5,351 bases of DNA from Clostridia bacterium (GCA_017379815.1 JAFNVK010000169.1:1-5351); one strand, 5' to 3'. Counted from the stretch's first letter, positions 1 through 5,295 are shown. Numbers and translations are program-made. Notes: a model not told the origin generated them from the letters alone.

Positions 1-626
1 AAGGAGGTACGGGATACGCAAAGATCCTGCAGGCCTGCCTTGAGGAAGTTGTTGACGATCTCCTTCTTGCGGCTCTCGGGCTCGATGAAGCCGGGATGCG
101 TGTCGATATACTCCATCAGGCGGTCTGCGTATTTCTTCATGTTGAAGAAGTAGGCCTCCTCGCTTGCGCGCTGGACCTCGCGTCCGCAATCGGGGCACTT
201 GCCCTCTGCCGCCTGCGTGTCGGTAAAGAAGGACTCGCAGGGCACGCAATACCAGCCCTCGTAGCGGCTCTTGTAAATATCACCCTGGTTGTAGAAGCGG
301 GTAAACATCTTCTTCACGGCCGCCTCGTGATAATCGTCGGTGGTACGGATAAAGTGATCGTACTCCACGTTCATGCCGTCCCAGAGCTTGCGGATCTCAC
401 CCGCAACGCCGTCCACGTAGGCCTTCGGCGTAACGCCCGACTCCTTGGCCAGATCCTCGATCTTCTGTCCGTGCTCGTCCGTGCCGGTGCAGAAAAAGAC
501 CTCGTAGCCGCGTGCCTTGCGATAGCGCGCAACGGCGTCGGTCATGATCGCCTCGTAGGTGTTGCCGAAGTGCGGCTTCTTGGATGCGTAGGCAATGGCC
601 GTTGTCAAATAAAACTTCTCACTCAT
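1..626 (-). CDS. metG: Methionine--tRNA ligase (MetRS), N-terminal 208 residues, 3' end cut by window edge
   Basis: Class I aminoacyl-tRNA synthetase that charges tRNA-Met with methionine in the cytoplasm, using ATP. The visible part holds the Rossmann catalytic core. The HIGH-type ATP motif appears as P18-H-F-G-N22, followed by the conserved GTDEHGQK block at 48-55. The connective-peptide zinc site has C127/C130 and C144/C147, so this is a four-cysteine, zinc-binding form. The tail carries the family blocks ESRKKEI (184-190) and VSRTS (204-208), just before the expected F-D-W-G. Members of the family usually run to about 500-680 residues, so the KMSKS motif and anticodon-binding domain lie outside the window. 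The start is the ATG at 626-624, preceded by GGAGGAAGAG at 640-631. The gene is transcribed away from the plus-strand operon that follows, with a promoter at 738-766. Phenylalanine at the third HIGH position is less usual than Ile or Leu but keeps the motif. Identification is secure. Confidence 0.97.
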   Translation of the reverse strand, partial: MSEKFYLTTAIAYASKKPHFGNTYEAIMTDAVARYRKARGYEVFFCTGTDEHGQKIEDLAKESGVTPKAYVDGVAGEIRKLWDGMNVEYDHFIRTTDDYHEAAVKKMFTRFYNQGDIYKSRYEGWYCVPCESFFTDTQAAEGKCPDCGREVQRASEEAYFFNMKKYADRLMEYIDTHPGFIEPESRKKEIVNNFLKAGLQDLCVSRTS

Positions 627-646
627 GTTGCTCTTCCTCCAATCGG

Positions 647-678
647 ACCGTAGCGTGGGGAAATTCCGCGGCTACGGT
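647..678 (-). promoter_or_regulatory. Stem-loop in the metG 5' leader
   Basis: An 8-bp perfect inverted repeat (ACCGTAGC at 647-654 and GCTACGGT at 671-678, 16-nt loop) lies in the roughly 105-nt untranslated leader between the predicted metG start site and the metG ribosome binding site. A second short palindrome, AGGTGCACCT, sits at 685-694. The stem ends only a few bases upstream of the Shine-Dalgarno sequence, so it could influence translation. No run of T follows it, so it does not look like a terminator, and I recognise no riboswitch. Its regulatory role is inference; the base pairing is seen directly. Confidence 0.35.
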
Positions 679-737
679 GTGCGAAGGTGCACCTGCAGAC
701 GTGATCCGTCGGCCGTGCCTCCTTCTGATCTTTCTTT

Positions 738-766
738 ATTATAACAAATCCTTTTGGAATTTACAA
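738..766 (-). promoter_or_regulatory. Sigma-A type promoter of metG
   Basis: Read on the minus strand, a perfect -10 box TATAAT (743-738) lies 17 bases from a -35 box TTGTAA (766-761, four of six consensus bases). Transcription would start near 731 and give a leader of about 105 nt before the metG ATG at 626. The surrounding AT-rich stretch contrasts with the coding regions. I saw no comparably good plus-strand promoter in 627-877 for the CmpB-like operon. The best plus-strand boxes (TTGAAT at 774-779 with CACAAT at 799-804, 19-base spacer) are weak. Confidence 0.75.
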
Positions 767-877
767 TAGATTTTTGAATTTTTTTCCCTTTTTCGGTGCA
801 CAATGAAGGTACTATGCGTGAAAGCACACGAAAAAGAAAAGCGAACGGCGAGCTTTGGCCGGAAGGAGGTCTGTGCA

Positions 878-1303
878 ATGGAAAAAGAAGAACCCTTGGA
901 GGAGCATATCCAGCATCTGGCCGAGCTGCCCCTGCTTCTGCTCACGGGAGGGGTAGGCTACTACGCCGCAGAGCTGCTCTGGCGCGGACACTCCCATTGG
1001 AGCATGAGCGTCTGCGGAGCGGTCTGCTTTCTCTTCATCTACCGCCTCAACCAGACCTATCCGCACGCGCGCCTCTGGCTTCGCGCTCTGCAATCCGCGC
1101 TCTTCATCACGGCAGTGGAGCTTGCGGCAGGGTGTCTGCTCAATCGCTGGCTCGGGCTGGGCATCTGGGATTACAGCGGACTTCCCTGCCAATTCCTCGG
1201 GCAGATCTGTCTGCCCTACTCTGCTCTGTGGTTCGCGATCAGCATTCCGCTTTGCTGGCTTTGCCGTCTGATGCGTCGGAGGATCTTCCTTGAGGACGAC
1301 TGA
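878..1303 (+). CDS. CmpB-like (putative ABC-transporter type IV, PF06541-type) integral membrane protein
   Basis: A 141-residue hydrophobic protein with about four membrane segments (roughly 15-35, 42-57, 68-89 and 106-130) and a basic cytoplasmic C-terminal tail (RLMRRR). The block G94-I-W-D-Y-S100, followed by P103 and a GQICLPYSALWF stretch at 108-119, resembles the conserved signature of the CmpB-like family, predicted from sequence to be ABC-transporter membrane proteins but poorly characterised. No ATPase partner lies nearby, so transport is only a family-level guess. The start is the ATG at 878, with a full AAGGAGGT at 863-870 in ideal spacing. An in-frame ATG at 803 would add 25 residues but has no ribosome binding site and adds a basic, non-family extension. 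The next gene overlaps its end by 14 bases, indicating an operon. Family assignment comes from the WDYS motif, length and topology as I remember them, not from a search. Confidence 0.72.
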   Translation: MEKEEPLEEHIQHLAELPLLLLTGGVGYYAAELLWRGHSHWSMSVCGAVCFLFIYRLNQTYPHARLWLRALQSALFITAVELAAGCLLNRWLGLGIWDYSGLPCQFLGQICLPYSALWFAISIPLCWLCRLMRRRIFLEDD

Positions 1304-1925
1304 TCCGCACGCCTCCCTCCTTTCCGCGCGTGCCGAGGAGCTTTGGCGGAGTGCCGAGGGACATCGCCGCATGACCGCACACCGCTTCTTTTTCGGATAT
1401 TTGCACAGCCTGATCACCGAGGCGCCGCTCTACGTGCAGGTCAGCCGCTTTTTGCGGTACGTCCGCCGCTTTCGCACGGTTGCCCTCGTTGTTCGGCTGA
1501 TCGGGATCGCCGCCGCCATACTGCAAACGGGAACGCTCGTGCTTCTTGGCACGGCGCTCTTCCTGGTGCTTCTCCCTCTGGGAGGCGCTCTACTGCTTGG
1601 TCTGCTCCTGACGGCGCTCCTCGAATCCCGCCGCTCCAACCGCTTTTTGCAGGAGCGTCTTGCGGGACGGCAGGTAACCGTTCTGTTTCTCTCCCCCGAG
1701 CAAAGCCCCTTCTTCCGCGCGAACCTCCGCGACCTCAAGGCACGCGGGCAGGCCATTCTCGTTGTCTCCCCCTTTCTGATCTCGTCCAAGGGGCTTGCTG
1801 CAAAAGGCCGCTTCTACTGCACCCTGCGCGAGGAGGAGAGGGACGTCTTTCTGATCCGCAAATACTATTTTTTCAGTCTGCGCAAGCACGTGCTCTCCAA
1901 AGCGAGGCTTACTCTGCTCTACTGA
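1290..1925 (+). CDS. Hypothetical membrane protein, translationally coupled to the CmpB-like gene (TTG start)
   Basis: I do not recognise this 211-residue protein. A basic N-terminal region (residues 1-60, rich in Arg and aromatic residues) is followed by a likely membrane hairpin at about 63-86 and 88-111. A soluble, basic C-terminal half has a beta-strand-like stretch QVTVLFLSP (128-136), a second hydrophobic strand AILVVSPFLISS (155-166), and a closing KYYFFSLRKH (191-200). It shows no catalytic motif that I can name. The start is TTG at 1290-1292, because GGAGGA lies at 1278-1283 with six bases of spacing. The alternative ATG at 1371 (residue 28) has no Shine-Dalgarno sequence. The gene overlaps the upstream CDS by 14 bases in the +1 frame, so the two are probably co-translated and act together at the membrane. 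Its transcript ends at the terminator at 1934-1966, just after the stop. That it is a real gene rests on the overlap, ribosome binding site, coherent topology and directly abutting terminator. Confidence 0.75.
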   Translation: MRTTDPHASLLSARAEELWRSAEGHRRMTAHRFFFGYLHSLITEAPLYVQVSRFLRYVRRFRTVALVVRLIGIAAAILQTGTLVLLGTALFLVLLPLGGALLLGLLLTALLESRRSNRFLQERLAGRQVTVLFLSPEQSPFFRANLRDLKARGQAILVVSPFLISSKGLAAKGRFYCTLREEERDVFLIRKYYFFSLRKHVLSKARLTLLY

Positions 1926-1926
1926 C

Positions 1927-1966
1927 AAAAAAGCCCGACCGAGCGCCAAGCACTCGGTCGGGTTTT
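1927..1966. terminator. Bidirectional rho-independent terminator between converging operons
   Basis: A 10-bp GC-rich perfect stem (CCCGACCGAG at 1934-1943 paired with CTCGGTCGGG at 1953-1962) encloses a 9-nt loop. On the plus strand it is followed by TTTT (1963-1966), ending the CmpB-like operon. On the minus strand it is followed by six T (1932-1927), ending hom. It starts right after the upstream stop codon and lies about 14 bases past the hom stop, so both converging units share it. Confidence 0.93.
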
Positions 1967-1979
1967 CGTTATGCGTACG

Positions 1980-3197
1980 TTAGTCCAGAACGGGCAAACA
2001 GAAGACTGCCTCAAGTCCGGTCGAAGCCAGAGCCTCCTCTGCTTCCTTGCCCGACATGGGACGGCTGACGACGAAGAATGCGCCCTCGCGGACAAATTCG
2101 CAGATCTCAGCACCCAAGGCGCCCTTTGCCTTCTCCGCGCAACGGGGACAGCCCTCGATGAGGTAGCAGCGACGGCAGACGAAGGCATTCGCGTCGGCCA
2201 CGTCCTCCGTCTTGGCACGGCGCCAAACGGGTGAAAGATGCTCACCCTCCTTGTGCGAGAGAATATCGAGAATATCCGCCACTACTGCACTTGCGGTAGG
2301 CAGCTTGCCCGCTCCCGCTCCGTAAAAGAGCGCACGTCCAAGCATATTGGCGTCCACTAAGATGCCGTTGAAAACGCCGTCCACGTGGCAAACGGGATTG
2401 CCTGCGGGGATCAGGAAGGGCGAGACCATGGCAAGCACCCGTCCGTCCACGCGCTCGGTGTGTCCGATCAGCTTGATCGCTCCGCCCAGCTTGTCCGCAA
2501 CGGCGGTATGGTCGGCAGTGATCCCCGTAATTCCCGTGGTGGAAATGCTCTTCGGGTCAAGAAGAACGCCATAAGCAAGCGCCGCCAGAATAACGATCTT
2601 GCGCGCCGCATCAATGCCCTCCACGTCGGCAGTAGGATCTGCCTCAGCGTATCCCAGCGCCTGCGCCTCCTTGAGCACGGTGGCAAAGTCCGCGCCCTCG
2701 TTTTTCATCTTGGTCAGGATAAAATTGGTCGTGCCGTTGAGAATACCGCTGATGCCGAGGATCTCGTTGGAGGCAAGATCGGTCTGCAGAGGACGGATGA
2801 TCGGAATACCGCCGCCCACGCTGGCCTCAAAATAATAGGACACGTGATGCTCGCGTGCGATCTCCAGAAGCTCGTCGCCAAAGGTGGAGACGACCTCCTT
2901 GTTGGAGGTGACAACGCTTTTTCCCGCGCGCAGAGCCGCTACGGTAAACTCGTAGGCCGGGTGCGAGCCACCCATCATCTCAGCCACGAGGACCACCTCG
3001 GGATCCGCAAGGATCACGTTGATGTCGTGCACCACGCGGTCTCCCAGCGGATGCTCGGGAAAGTCGCGCAGATCAAGAATATATTTGATGTTCACTTCCT
3101 CGCCGCAATGCTTTGCGATGCGCGCACGGTTTTCCTGCAGGACCTCTGCCGTGCCGCTGCCAACGACGCCAAAGCCCAAAATTGCAATCTGGAGCAT
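1980..3197 (-). CDS. hom: Homoserine dehydrogenase
   Basis: Cytoplasmic NAD(P)-dependent enzyme that reduces aspartate-4-semialdehyde to homoserine, the branch to threonine and methionine. Of 405 residues, the N-terminal Rossmann domain carries G8-F-G-V-V-G13. T97-S-N-K100 holds the conserved lysine and FEASVGGGIPII spans 123-134. The family signature A-x3-G-[Y]-A-x2-D-P-x2-D-V-x-G-x-D-x3-K is met exactly at 178-200, including the presumed catalytic D196 and K200. The start ATG at 3197 has AAAGGA at 3213-3208. Enzymes with a full regulatory ACT domain are usually about 430-445 residues. Here the roughly 65-residue C-terminal part is short and carries four cysteines in CX2C-X5-CX2C spacing (C341, C344, C350, C353), plus C366 and C400. 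This may be a reduced ACT-like tail with a metal-binding or redox-sensitive insertion, so threonine feedback control cannot be assumed. The gene is a single-gene unit with its own promoter (3242-3270) and the shared terminator at 1927-1966. The catalytic call is secure; the tail reading is inference. Confidence 0.96.
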   Translation of the reverse strand: MLQIAILGFGVVGSGTAEVLQENRARIAKHCGEEVNIKYILDLRDFPEHPLGDRVVHDINVILADPEVVLVAEMMGGSHPAYEFTVAALRAGKSVVTSNKEVVSTFGDELLEIAREHHVSYYFEASVGGGIPIIRPLQTDLASNEILGISGILNGTTNFILTKMKNEGADFATVLKEAQALGYAEADPTADVEGIDAARKIVILAALAYGVLLDPKSISTTGITGITADHTAVADKLGGAIKLIGHTERVDGRVLAMVSPFLIPAGNPVCHVDGVFNGILVDANMLGRALFYGAGAGKLPTASAVVADILDILSHKEGEHLSPVWRRAKTEDVADANAFVCRRCYLIEGCPRCAEKAKGALGAEICEFVREGAFFVVSRPMSGKEAEEALASTGLEAVFCLPVLD

Positions 3198-3241
3198 GTT
3201 TGTAAAATCCTTTCGTCATGGGTTTTCGGTCTTACCCTTAT

Positions 3242-3270
3242 ATCATAACACAAAATTCTCCGAAATGCAA
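3242..3270 (-). promoter_or_regulatory. Predicted sigma-A promoter of hom
   Basis: On the minus strand, TATGAT (3247-3242, five of six consensus bases) lies 17 bases from TTGCAT (3270-3265, three conserved T-T-G). Transcription would begin near 3235 and leave a short leader of about 38 nt before the hom ATG, with no room for a large riboswitch. Its -35 box is only nine bases from the -35 box of the divergent promoter at 3280-3308, so a regulator bound between them could touch both. Confidence 0.6.
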
Positions 3271-3279
3271 ACAAAACTA

Positions 3280-3308
3280 TTGAAAAAATGAAAAAAATAT
3301 GCTATACT
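3280..3308 (+). promoter_or_regulatory. Sigma-A promoter of the DUF4364 gene
   Basis: TTGAAA (3280-3285) and TATACT (3303-3308) are separated by an ideal 17-base spacer that is almost entirely A and T. The predicted start site near 3315 gives a leader of about 37 nt, which contains the purine-rich ribosome binding stretch AAAGGGGG at 3335-3342, nine bases before the ATG at 3352. Confidence 0.8.
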
Positions 3309-3351
3309 GAGGACGTGAAAGCCGTATTCTAAGGAAAGGGGGCAGATCCTC

Positions 3352-3909
3352 ATGCCATCATCCTCCATCGGGAGCAAAAACACCGTCAAGATCTTCGTTC
3401 TATATCTCATGCGAAACATCAATTACCCCATGGATTTTGTGACCATCAACGACATCGTGATGCAGAACGACTACGTCATGTACCTGGATTTTGCCGAATC
3501 CTTCCACGAAATGCTGGACCAGGACCTCATCATGCAGGACGGCGTCAGCGAGCTCGGCGATCCGCTCTATTCTGTCACGCGGAAGGGCGCGCTCGTTGCC
3601 GAGCAGCTCCGCAGCGATATCCGCGCATCGGTGCTGGATAAGAGCCTGACCTGTGCCCTGCGCTATCTGGATTTCAAAAAGCGCAACATCACGCTGGATT
3701 GCTCCTGGCAGCACCTGGCCGACGCCACCTACGACGTGACCTTCTGGATCCGCGAGGAGGGCAAGGAGACGCTCAGCGTCAAGATCAACGTGGATTCCGA
3801 ATACCGATGCCAGCAGATCCGCCGCAATTTCCGCGAGCGCCCCGAGGTCATGTACCGCGGCATTATGGCTCTTTTGTGCGGAAAGGTCGATTATCTGTTC
3901 GATCGTTAA
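3352..3909 (+). CDS. DUF4364 family winged-helix protein, probable DNA-binding regulator
   Basis: A 185-residue soluble protein resembling DUF4364 (PF14277), a clostridial family with a winged helix-turn-helix N-terminal half and a mixed alpha/beta C-terminal half. Residues 10-90 fit the winged helix: helix 1 VKIFVLYLMRNI (12-23), a turn at NYPMDF, helices covering TINDIVMQND (31-40) and AESFHEMLDQDLIMQ (48-62), then the wing LGDPLYSVTRKG (68-79) and a closing helix ALVAEQLRSDI. The second half has alternating strands (NITLDCSWQ 112-120, TYDVTFWIREEG 126-137, LSVKINVDS 141-149) and a basic helix with RQ and RR pairs at 152-163. Molecular targets of the family are not known to me. The start ATG at 3352 follows AAAGGGGG. 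The gene has its own promoter (3280-3308) and a strong hairpin after the stop, so it appears to be monocistronic. Its promoter abuts that of hom, which makes hom a candidate target, but that is only a guess from position. Confidence 0.85.
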   Translation: MPSSSIGSKNTVKIFVLYLMRNINYPMDFVTINDIVMQNDYVMYLDFAESFHEMLDQDLIMQDGVSELGDPLYSVTRKGALVAEQLRSDIRASVLDKSLTCALRYLDFKKRNITLDCSWQHLADATYDVTFWIREEGKETLSVKINVDSEYRCQQIRRNFRERPEVMYRGIMALLCGKVDYLFDR

Positions 3910-3952
3910 CGTTTTGTTCTATTTCCACAAAATAAAAACCACCAAGAATTTT

Positions 3953-4027
3953 CCTCTCGCTCTGTTCAAATTATCCAAAAGCAAGCCCGCAAGTTGGAAT
4001 GTTGAACAAACGGCGAGAGGATTTTTT
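3953..4027 (+). terminator. Long compound stem-loop with T-run, terminator of the DUF4364 gene
   Basis: CCTCTCGC (3953-3960) pairs perfectly with GCGAGAGG (4013-4020). After a small internal loop, TGTTCAA (3963-3969) pairs with TTGAACA (4002-4008). A third short helix is possible between CCAA (3975-3978) and TTGG (3994-3997). Six T follow at 4022-4027. The arrangement acts as a rho-independent terminator on the plus strand only, since no T-run follows on the other strand. At 68 nt the hairpin is much longer than the usual 20-40 nt, so it may have a further role or be a small dispersed repeat. It begins 44 bases after the DUF4364 stop codon. Confidence 0.75.
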
Positions 4028-4091
4028 GTGCAAAACGACTTCAAAATTCAAAATATGTAAACTTTCGACAAGATATGCACAAAAATTCCTA

Positions 4092-4105
4092 TTGACATTT
4101 GTCAA
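4092..4105. promoter_or_regulatory. Inverted repeat over the -35 box, candidate operator
   Basis: TTGACA-TT-TGTCAA is a perfect 6-bp inverted repeat with a two-base centre, covering the whole -35 box and the first eight spacer bases. A dimeric repressor bound here would block RNA polymerase. It does not match the LexA, PerR, Rex, CodY or TnrA consensus as I know them. Half of the repeat is the -35 consensus itself, so chance symmetry is possible; the second half is what needs explaining. Confidence 0.4.
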
Positions 4106-4119
4106 AAATATGGTATAAT
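4092..4119 (+). promoter_or_regulatory. Consensus sigma-A promoter of the sigma factor gene
   Basis: Both hexamers match the consensus exactly: TTGACA at 4092-4097 and TATAAT at 4114-4119. The spacer is 16 bases, and a TGG directly before the -10 box (4111-4113) gives an extended -10. Transcription should start near 4126. This leaves about 73 nt of leader before the preferred start codon at 4199, or about 19 nt before an ATG at 4145 that lacks a ribosome binding site. A promoter this strong would usually need a repressor, and a palindrome across the -35 box offers a site for one. Confidence 0.88.
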
Positions 4120-4198
4120 GGTATTCAGAATAGTGTGAACCGCCATGAGAGTGGCAATTCCCGAAGGAAAAATCCACCGGAAAGGTACGCGTCAACCC

Positions 4199-4786
4199 AT
4201 GAGTCATCAGCAAAACACCCCCGATCCCCTGCTTCTCCCCCTGCTCCTGGACGCGCAGGGCGGCAGCCAGTCTGCCTTTGAAGCGCTGCTCGGGCAGTAC
4301 GCTCCGCTGATCGATTCCATGACCGCACGCTTCTCCCTTCCCGCCCTTTCCCTGCAGGACCGCGAGGATCTGCATCAGGAGGCAGTGGTGGCGTTTTATC
4401 GCGCGTTGATGCGATACGACACCGCCCGGGCACAGATCCCCTTCGGCTACTTTGCCAAGGAATGCATCCGCAATCGCTTGATCTCGCATCTGCGTACCCT
4501 CAAGCACCTGGAGCATACCGTTTCTCTGGAGGAGGAGCCTATCCTCACCGAAGGCGAATGCTCTGCCAATCCTGCCCAGCGGCTGGTGGAGCAGGAGAAT
4601 TACTCGGCGCTTTGCCAACAGGTTTGCGGCATCCTTTCGGAGTACGAAAACCGCGTTTGGTGGCTTTATCTCGCAGGCCGCACCGCCAAGGAGGTTGCCT
4701 CCCTGCTCGGGACCGACGAGAGAAGCGTGCAAAACGCCATCTATCGCATTCGCAAAAAGCTGAGGTCGGGGCTTCCCTATTCTTGA
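4199..4786 (+). CDS. RNA polymerase sigma-70 family factor, SigH/Spo0H-like
   Basis: A 195-residue sigma factor with regions 2 and 4 only, which directs RNA polymerase to alternative promoters. Region 2 runs from about 24 to 100: SAFEALLGQYAPLI (25-38), the core-binding D54-R-E-D-L-H-Q-E61 helix with FYRALMRYD (66-74), then PFGYFAKECIRNRLISHLR (81-99), matching the -10 recognition and melting segment. A variable linker is followed by region 4 (136-190), whose helix-turn-helix GRTAKEVASLLGTDERSVQNAIYRIRKKL (160-188) reads -35 boxes. Length (SigH of Bacillus subtilis has 218 residues) and the LSEYENRVWWLYLAGRTAKEVA block resemble SigH rather than ECF factors. No anti-sigma gene follows. I prefer the ATG at 4199, with GGAAAGGT at 4179-4186 at a long 12-base spacing. 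The ATG at 4145 would add 18 basic residues and has no ribosome binding site. The upstream promoter is a perfect sigma-A match. No terminator separates this gene from the zinc-ribbon gene. A role in sporulation or stationary phase is inferred only from the resemblance. Confidence 0.88.
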   Translation: MSHQQNTPDPLLLPLLLDAQGGSQSAFEALLGQYAPLIDSMTARFSLPALSLQDREDLHQEAVVAFYRALMRYDTARAQIPFGYFAKECIRNRLISHLRTLKHLEHTVSLEEEPILTEGECSANPAQRLVEQENYSALCQQVCGILSEYENRVWWLYLAGRTAKEVASLLGTDERSVQNAIYRIRKKLRSGLPYS

Positions 4787-4888
4787 CACGCCCACATAGT
4801 TTAAGAAGAACGTTGTTTCAAAGGTGACGGTTGAAATCCGTCTGGGGTAAAATCTTCATTTCACATGAACAAAGAGAGAGGTACTACC

Positions 4889-5209
4889 ATGTTCCAAGAC
4901 GAAACCTACGGTGCAGTAGAAGAAAAAGAATTTGTCGACGAGACCATTGTCTGCAAGGATTGCGGCAATGAGTTTGTCTTCACGGCCGGCGAGCAGAGAT
5001 TCTATGCAGAAAAGGGCTTTATGAACAAGCCCAAGGCCTGCAAGGCTTGCCGCGATGCCAAGAAGAACGCCGGCAGAGCTCCCCGTGAGTACTTCACGGC
5101 AGTTTGCGCCGACTGTGGTGGAGAGGCTAAGATCACCTTCCAGCCCTCCAACGACAGACCCGTATACTGCAGTGCTTGCTTCGAACTGAGAAAGAAGGCA
5201 CAGGAGTAA
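4889..5209 (+). CDS. Small double zinc-ribbon protein (zf-trcl plus CxxC-x17-CxxC)
   Basis: A 106-residue acidic-start protein with two four-cysteine zinc ribbons. The first is C22-x2-C25, 25 residues, C51-x2-C54, and carries the EFVFTAGEQRFYAEKGF block typical of the zf-trcl family (PF13451). The second is C73-x2-C76, 17 residues, C94-x2-C97 with F84-Q-P and R90-P-V-Y-C, the known CxxC-x17-CxxC module. All eight ligands are present. Such proteins are common in clostridia and some other bacteria; their function is undefined, though ribbons of this kind usually bind nucleic acid or protein. The start is the ATG at 4889, with GAGAGG at 4876-4881. An in-frame ATG at 4865 would add eight residues but has no ribosome binding site and would overlap that one. 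The gene lies 102 bases after the sigma factor stop, without an obvious terminator between. Only a weak promoter (GTGACG 4824-4829, TAAAAT 4848-4853) is visible, so read-through from the sigma promoter is plausible. The stop is followed at once by the large palindrome. Confidence 0.9.
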   Translation: MFQDETYGAVEEKEFVDETIVCKDCGNEFVFTAGEQRFYAEKGFMNKPKACKACRDAKKNAGRAPREYFTAVCADCGGEAKITFQPSNDRPVYCSACFELRKKAQE

Positions 5210-5224
5210 TCTATCTGTATCAAA

Positions 5225-5253
5225 TTGTCTTTACATGTCTAACTTGATATAAA
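5225..5253 (+). promoter_or_regulatory. Promoter-like sequence inside the left palindrome arm
   Basis: TTGTCT (5225-5230, four of six consensus bases) and TATAAA (5248-5253, five of six) are 17 bases apart and would fire rightward with a start near 5260. A short inverted repeat, TTCTG-AA-CAGAA (5259-5270), lies across the predicted start site. If genuine, this would serve a gene beyond the window; because of the palindrome it also appears in mirror image on the other strand at 5308-5336. The AT-rich spacer could produce such a match by chance. Confidence 0.35.
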
Positions 5254-5265
5254 TAGAGTTCTGAA

Positions 5266-5295
5266 CAGAAGGCACCGAAGCTTCGGTGCCTTCTG
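5266..5295 (+). terminator. Possible terminator hairpin at the palindrome centre
   Basis: The central part, CAGAAGGCACCGAAG and its complement, forms a GC-rich hairpin of the kind that often ends clostridial transcripts, and it lies about 55 bases after the zinc-ribbon stop. Only a broken T-run follows (TTCTGTT). If the right arm is an artefact, the native downstream side of this hairpin cannot be read here. The call rests on base composition and position, and it competes with the idea that the whole arm is a promoter region for another gene. Confidence 0.35.

Noticed and set aside
96..653. Open frame on the plus strand opposite metG
   Set aside because: The minus strand carries an unmistakable MetRS with all motifs; the plus-strand frame has no supporting motif.
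627..740. T-box leader for metG
   Set aside because: The leader is only about 105 nt, the conserved T-box core (AGGGUGG-ACCGCG type) is absent, and there is no terminator/antiterminator pair. The GGTGCACC and CCGCGG pieces look only superficially similar.
803..877. Earlier ATG at 803 as start of the CmpB-like protein
   Set aside because: It has no ribosome binding site and adds a basic, non-hydrophobic extension, whereas the ATG at 878 has a perfect AAGGAGGT.
2385..3248. Long open frame on the plus strand opposite hom
   Set aside because: It is antisense to a secure enzyme gene, has no ribosome binding site and no recognisable domain; GC-rich codon usage leaves such frames open by chance.
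4077..4105. Divergent minus-strand promoter using the other half of the 4092-4105 palindrome (TTGACA at 4105-4100)
   Set aside because: No acceptable -10 box lies 15-19 bases away on the minus strand, and no minus-strand gene follows.
4145..4198. Earlier ATG at 4145 as start of the sigma factor
   Set aside because: It lacks a Shine-Dalgarno sequence and adds 18 basic residues foreign to the family. It is not fully excluded, because the preferred start has a somewhat long 12-base spacing.
3971..4795. Long open frame on the minus strand opposite the sigma factor
   Set aside because: It runs through the terminator hairpin and a consensus plus-strand promoter, shows no family motif, and is explained as the shadow of the sigma gene.
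4783..4811. TTGACA at 4783-4788 as a -35 box for the zinc-ribbon gene
   Set aside because: No -10 hexamer occurs at 15-19 bases, and the hexamer overlaps the sigma factor stop codon.
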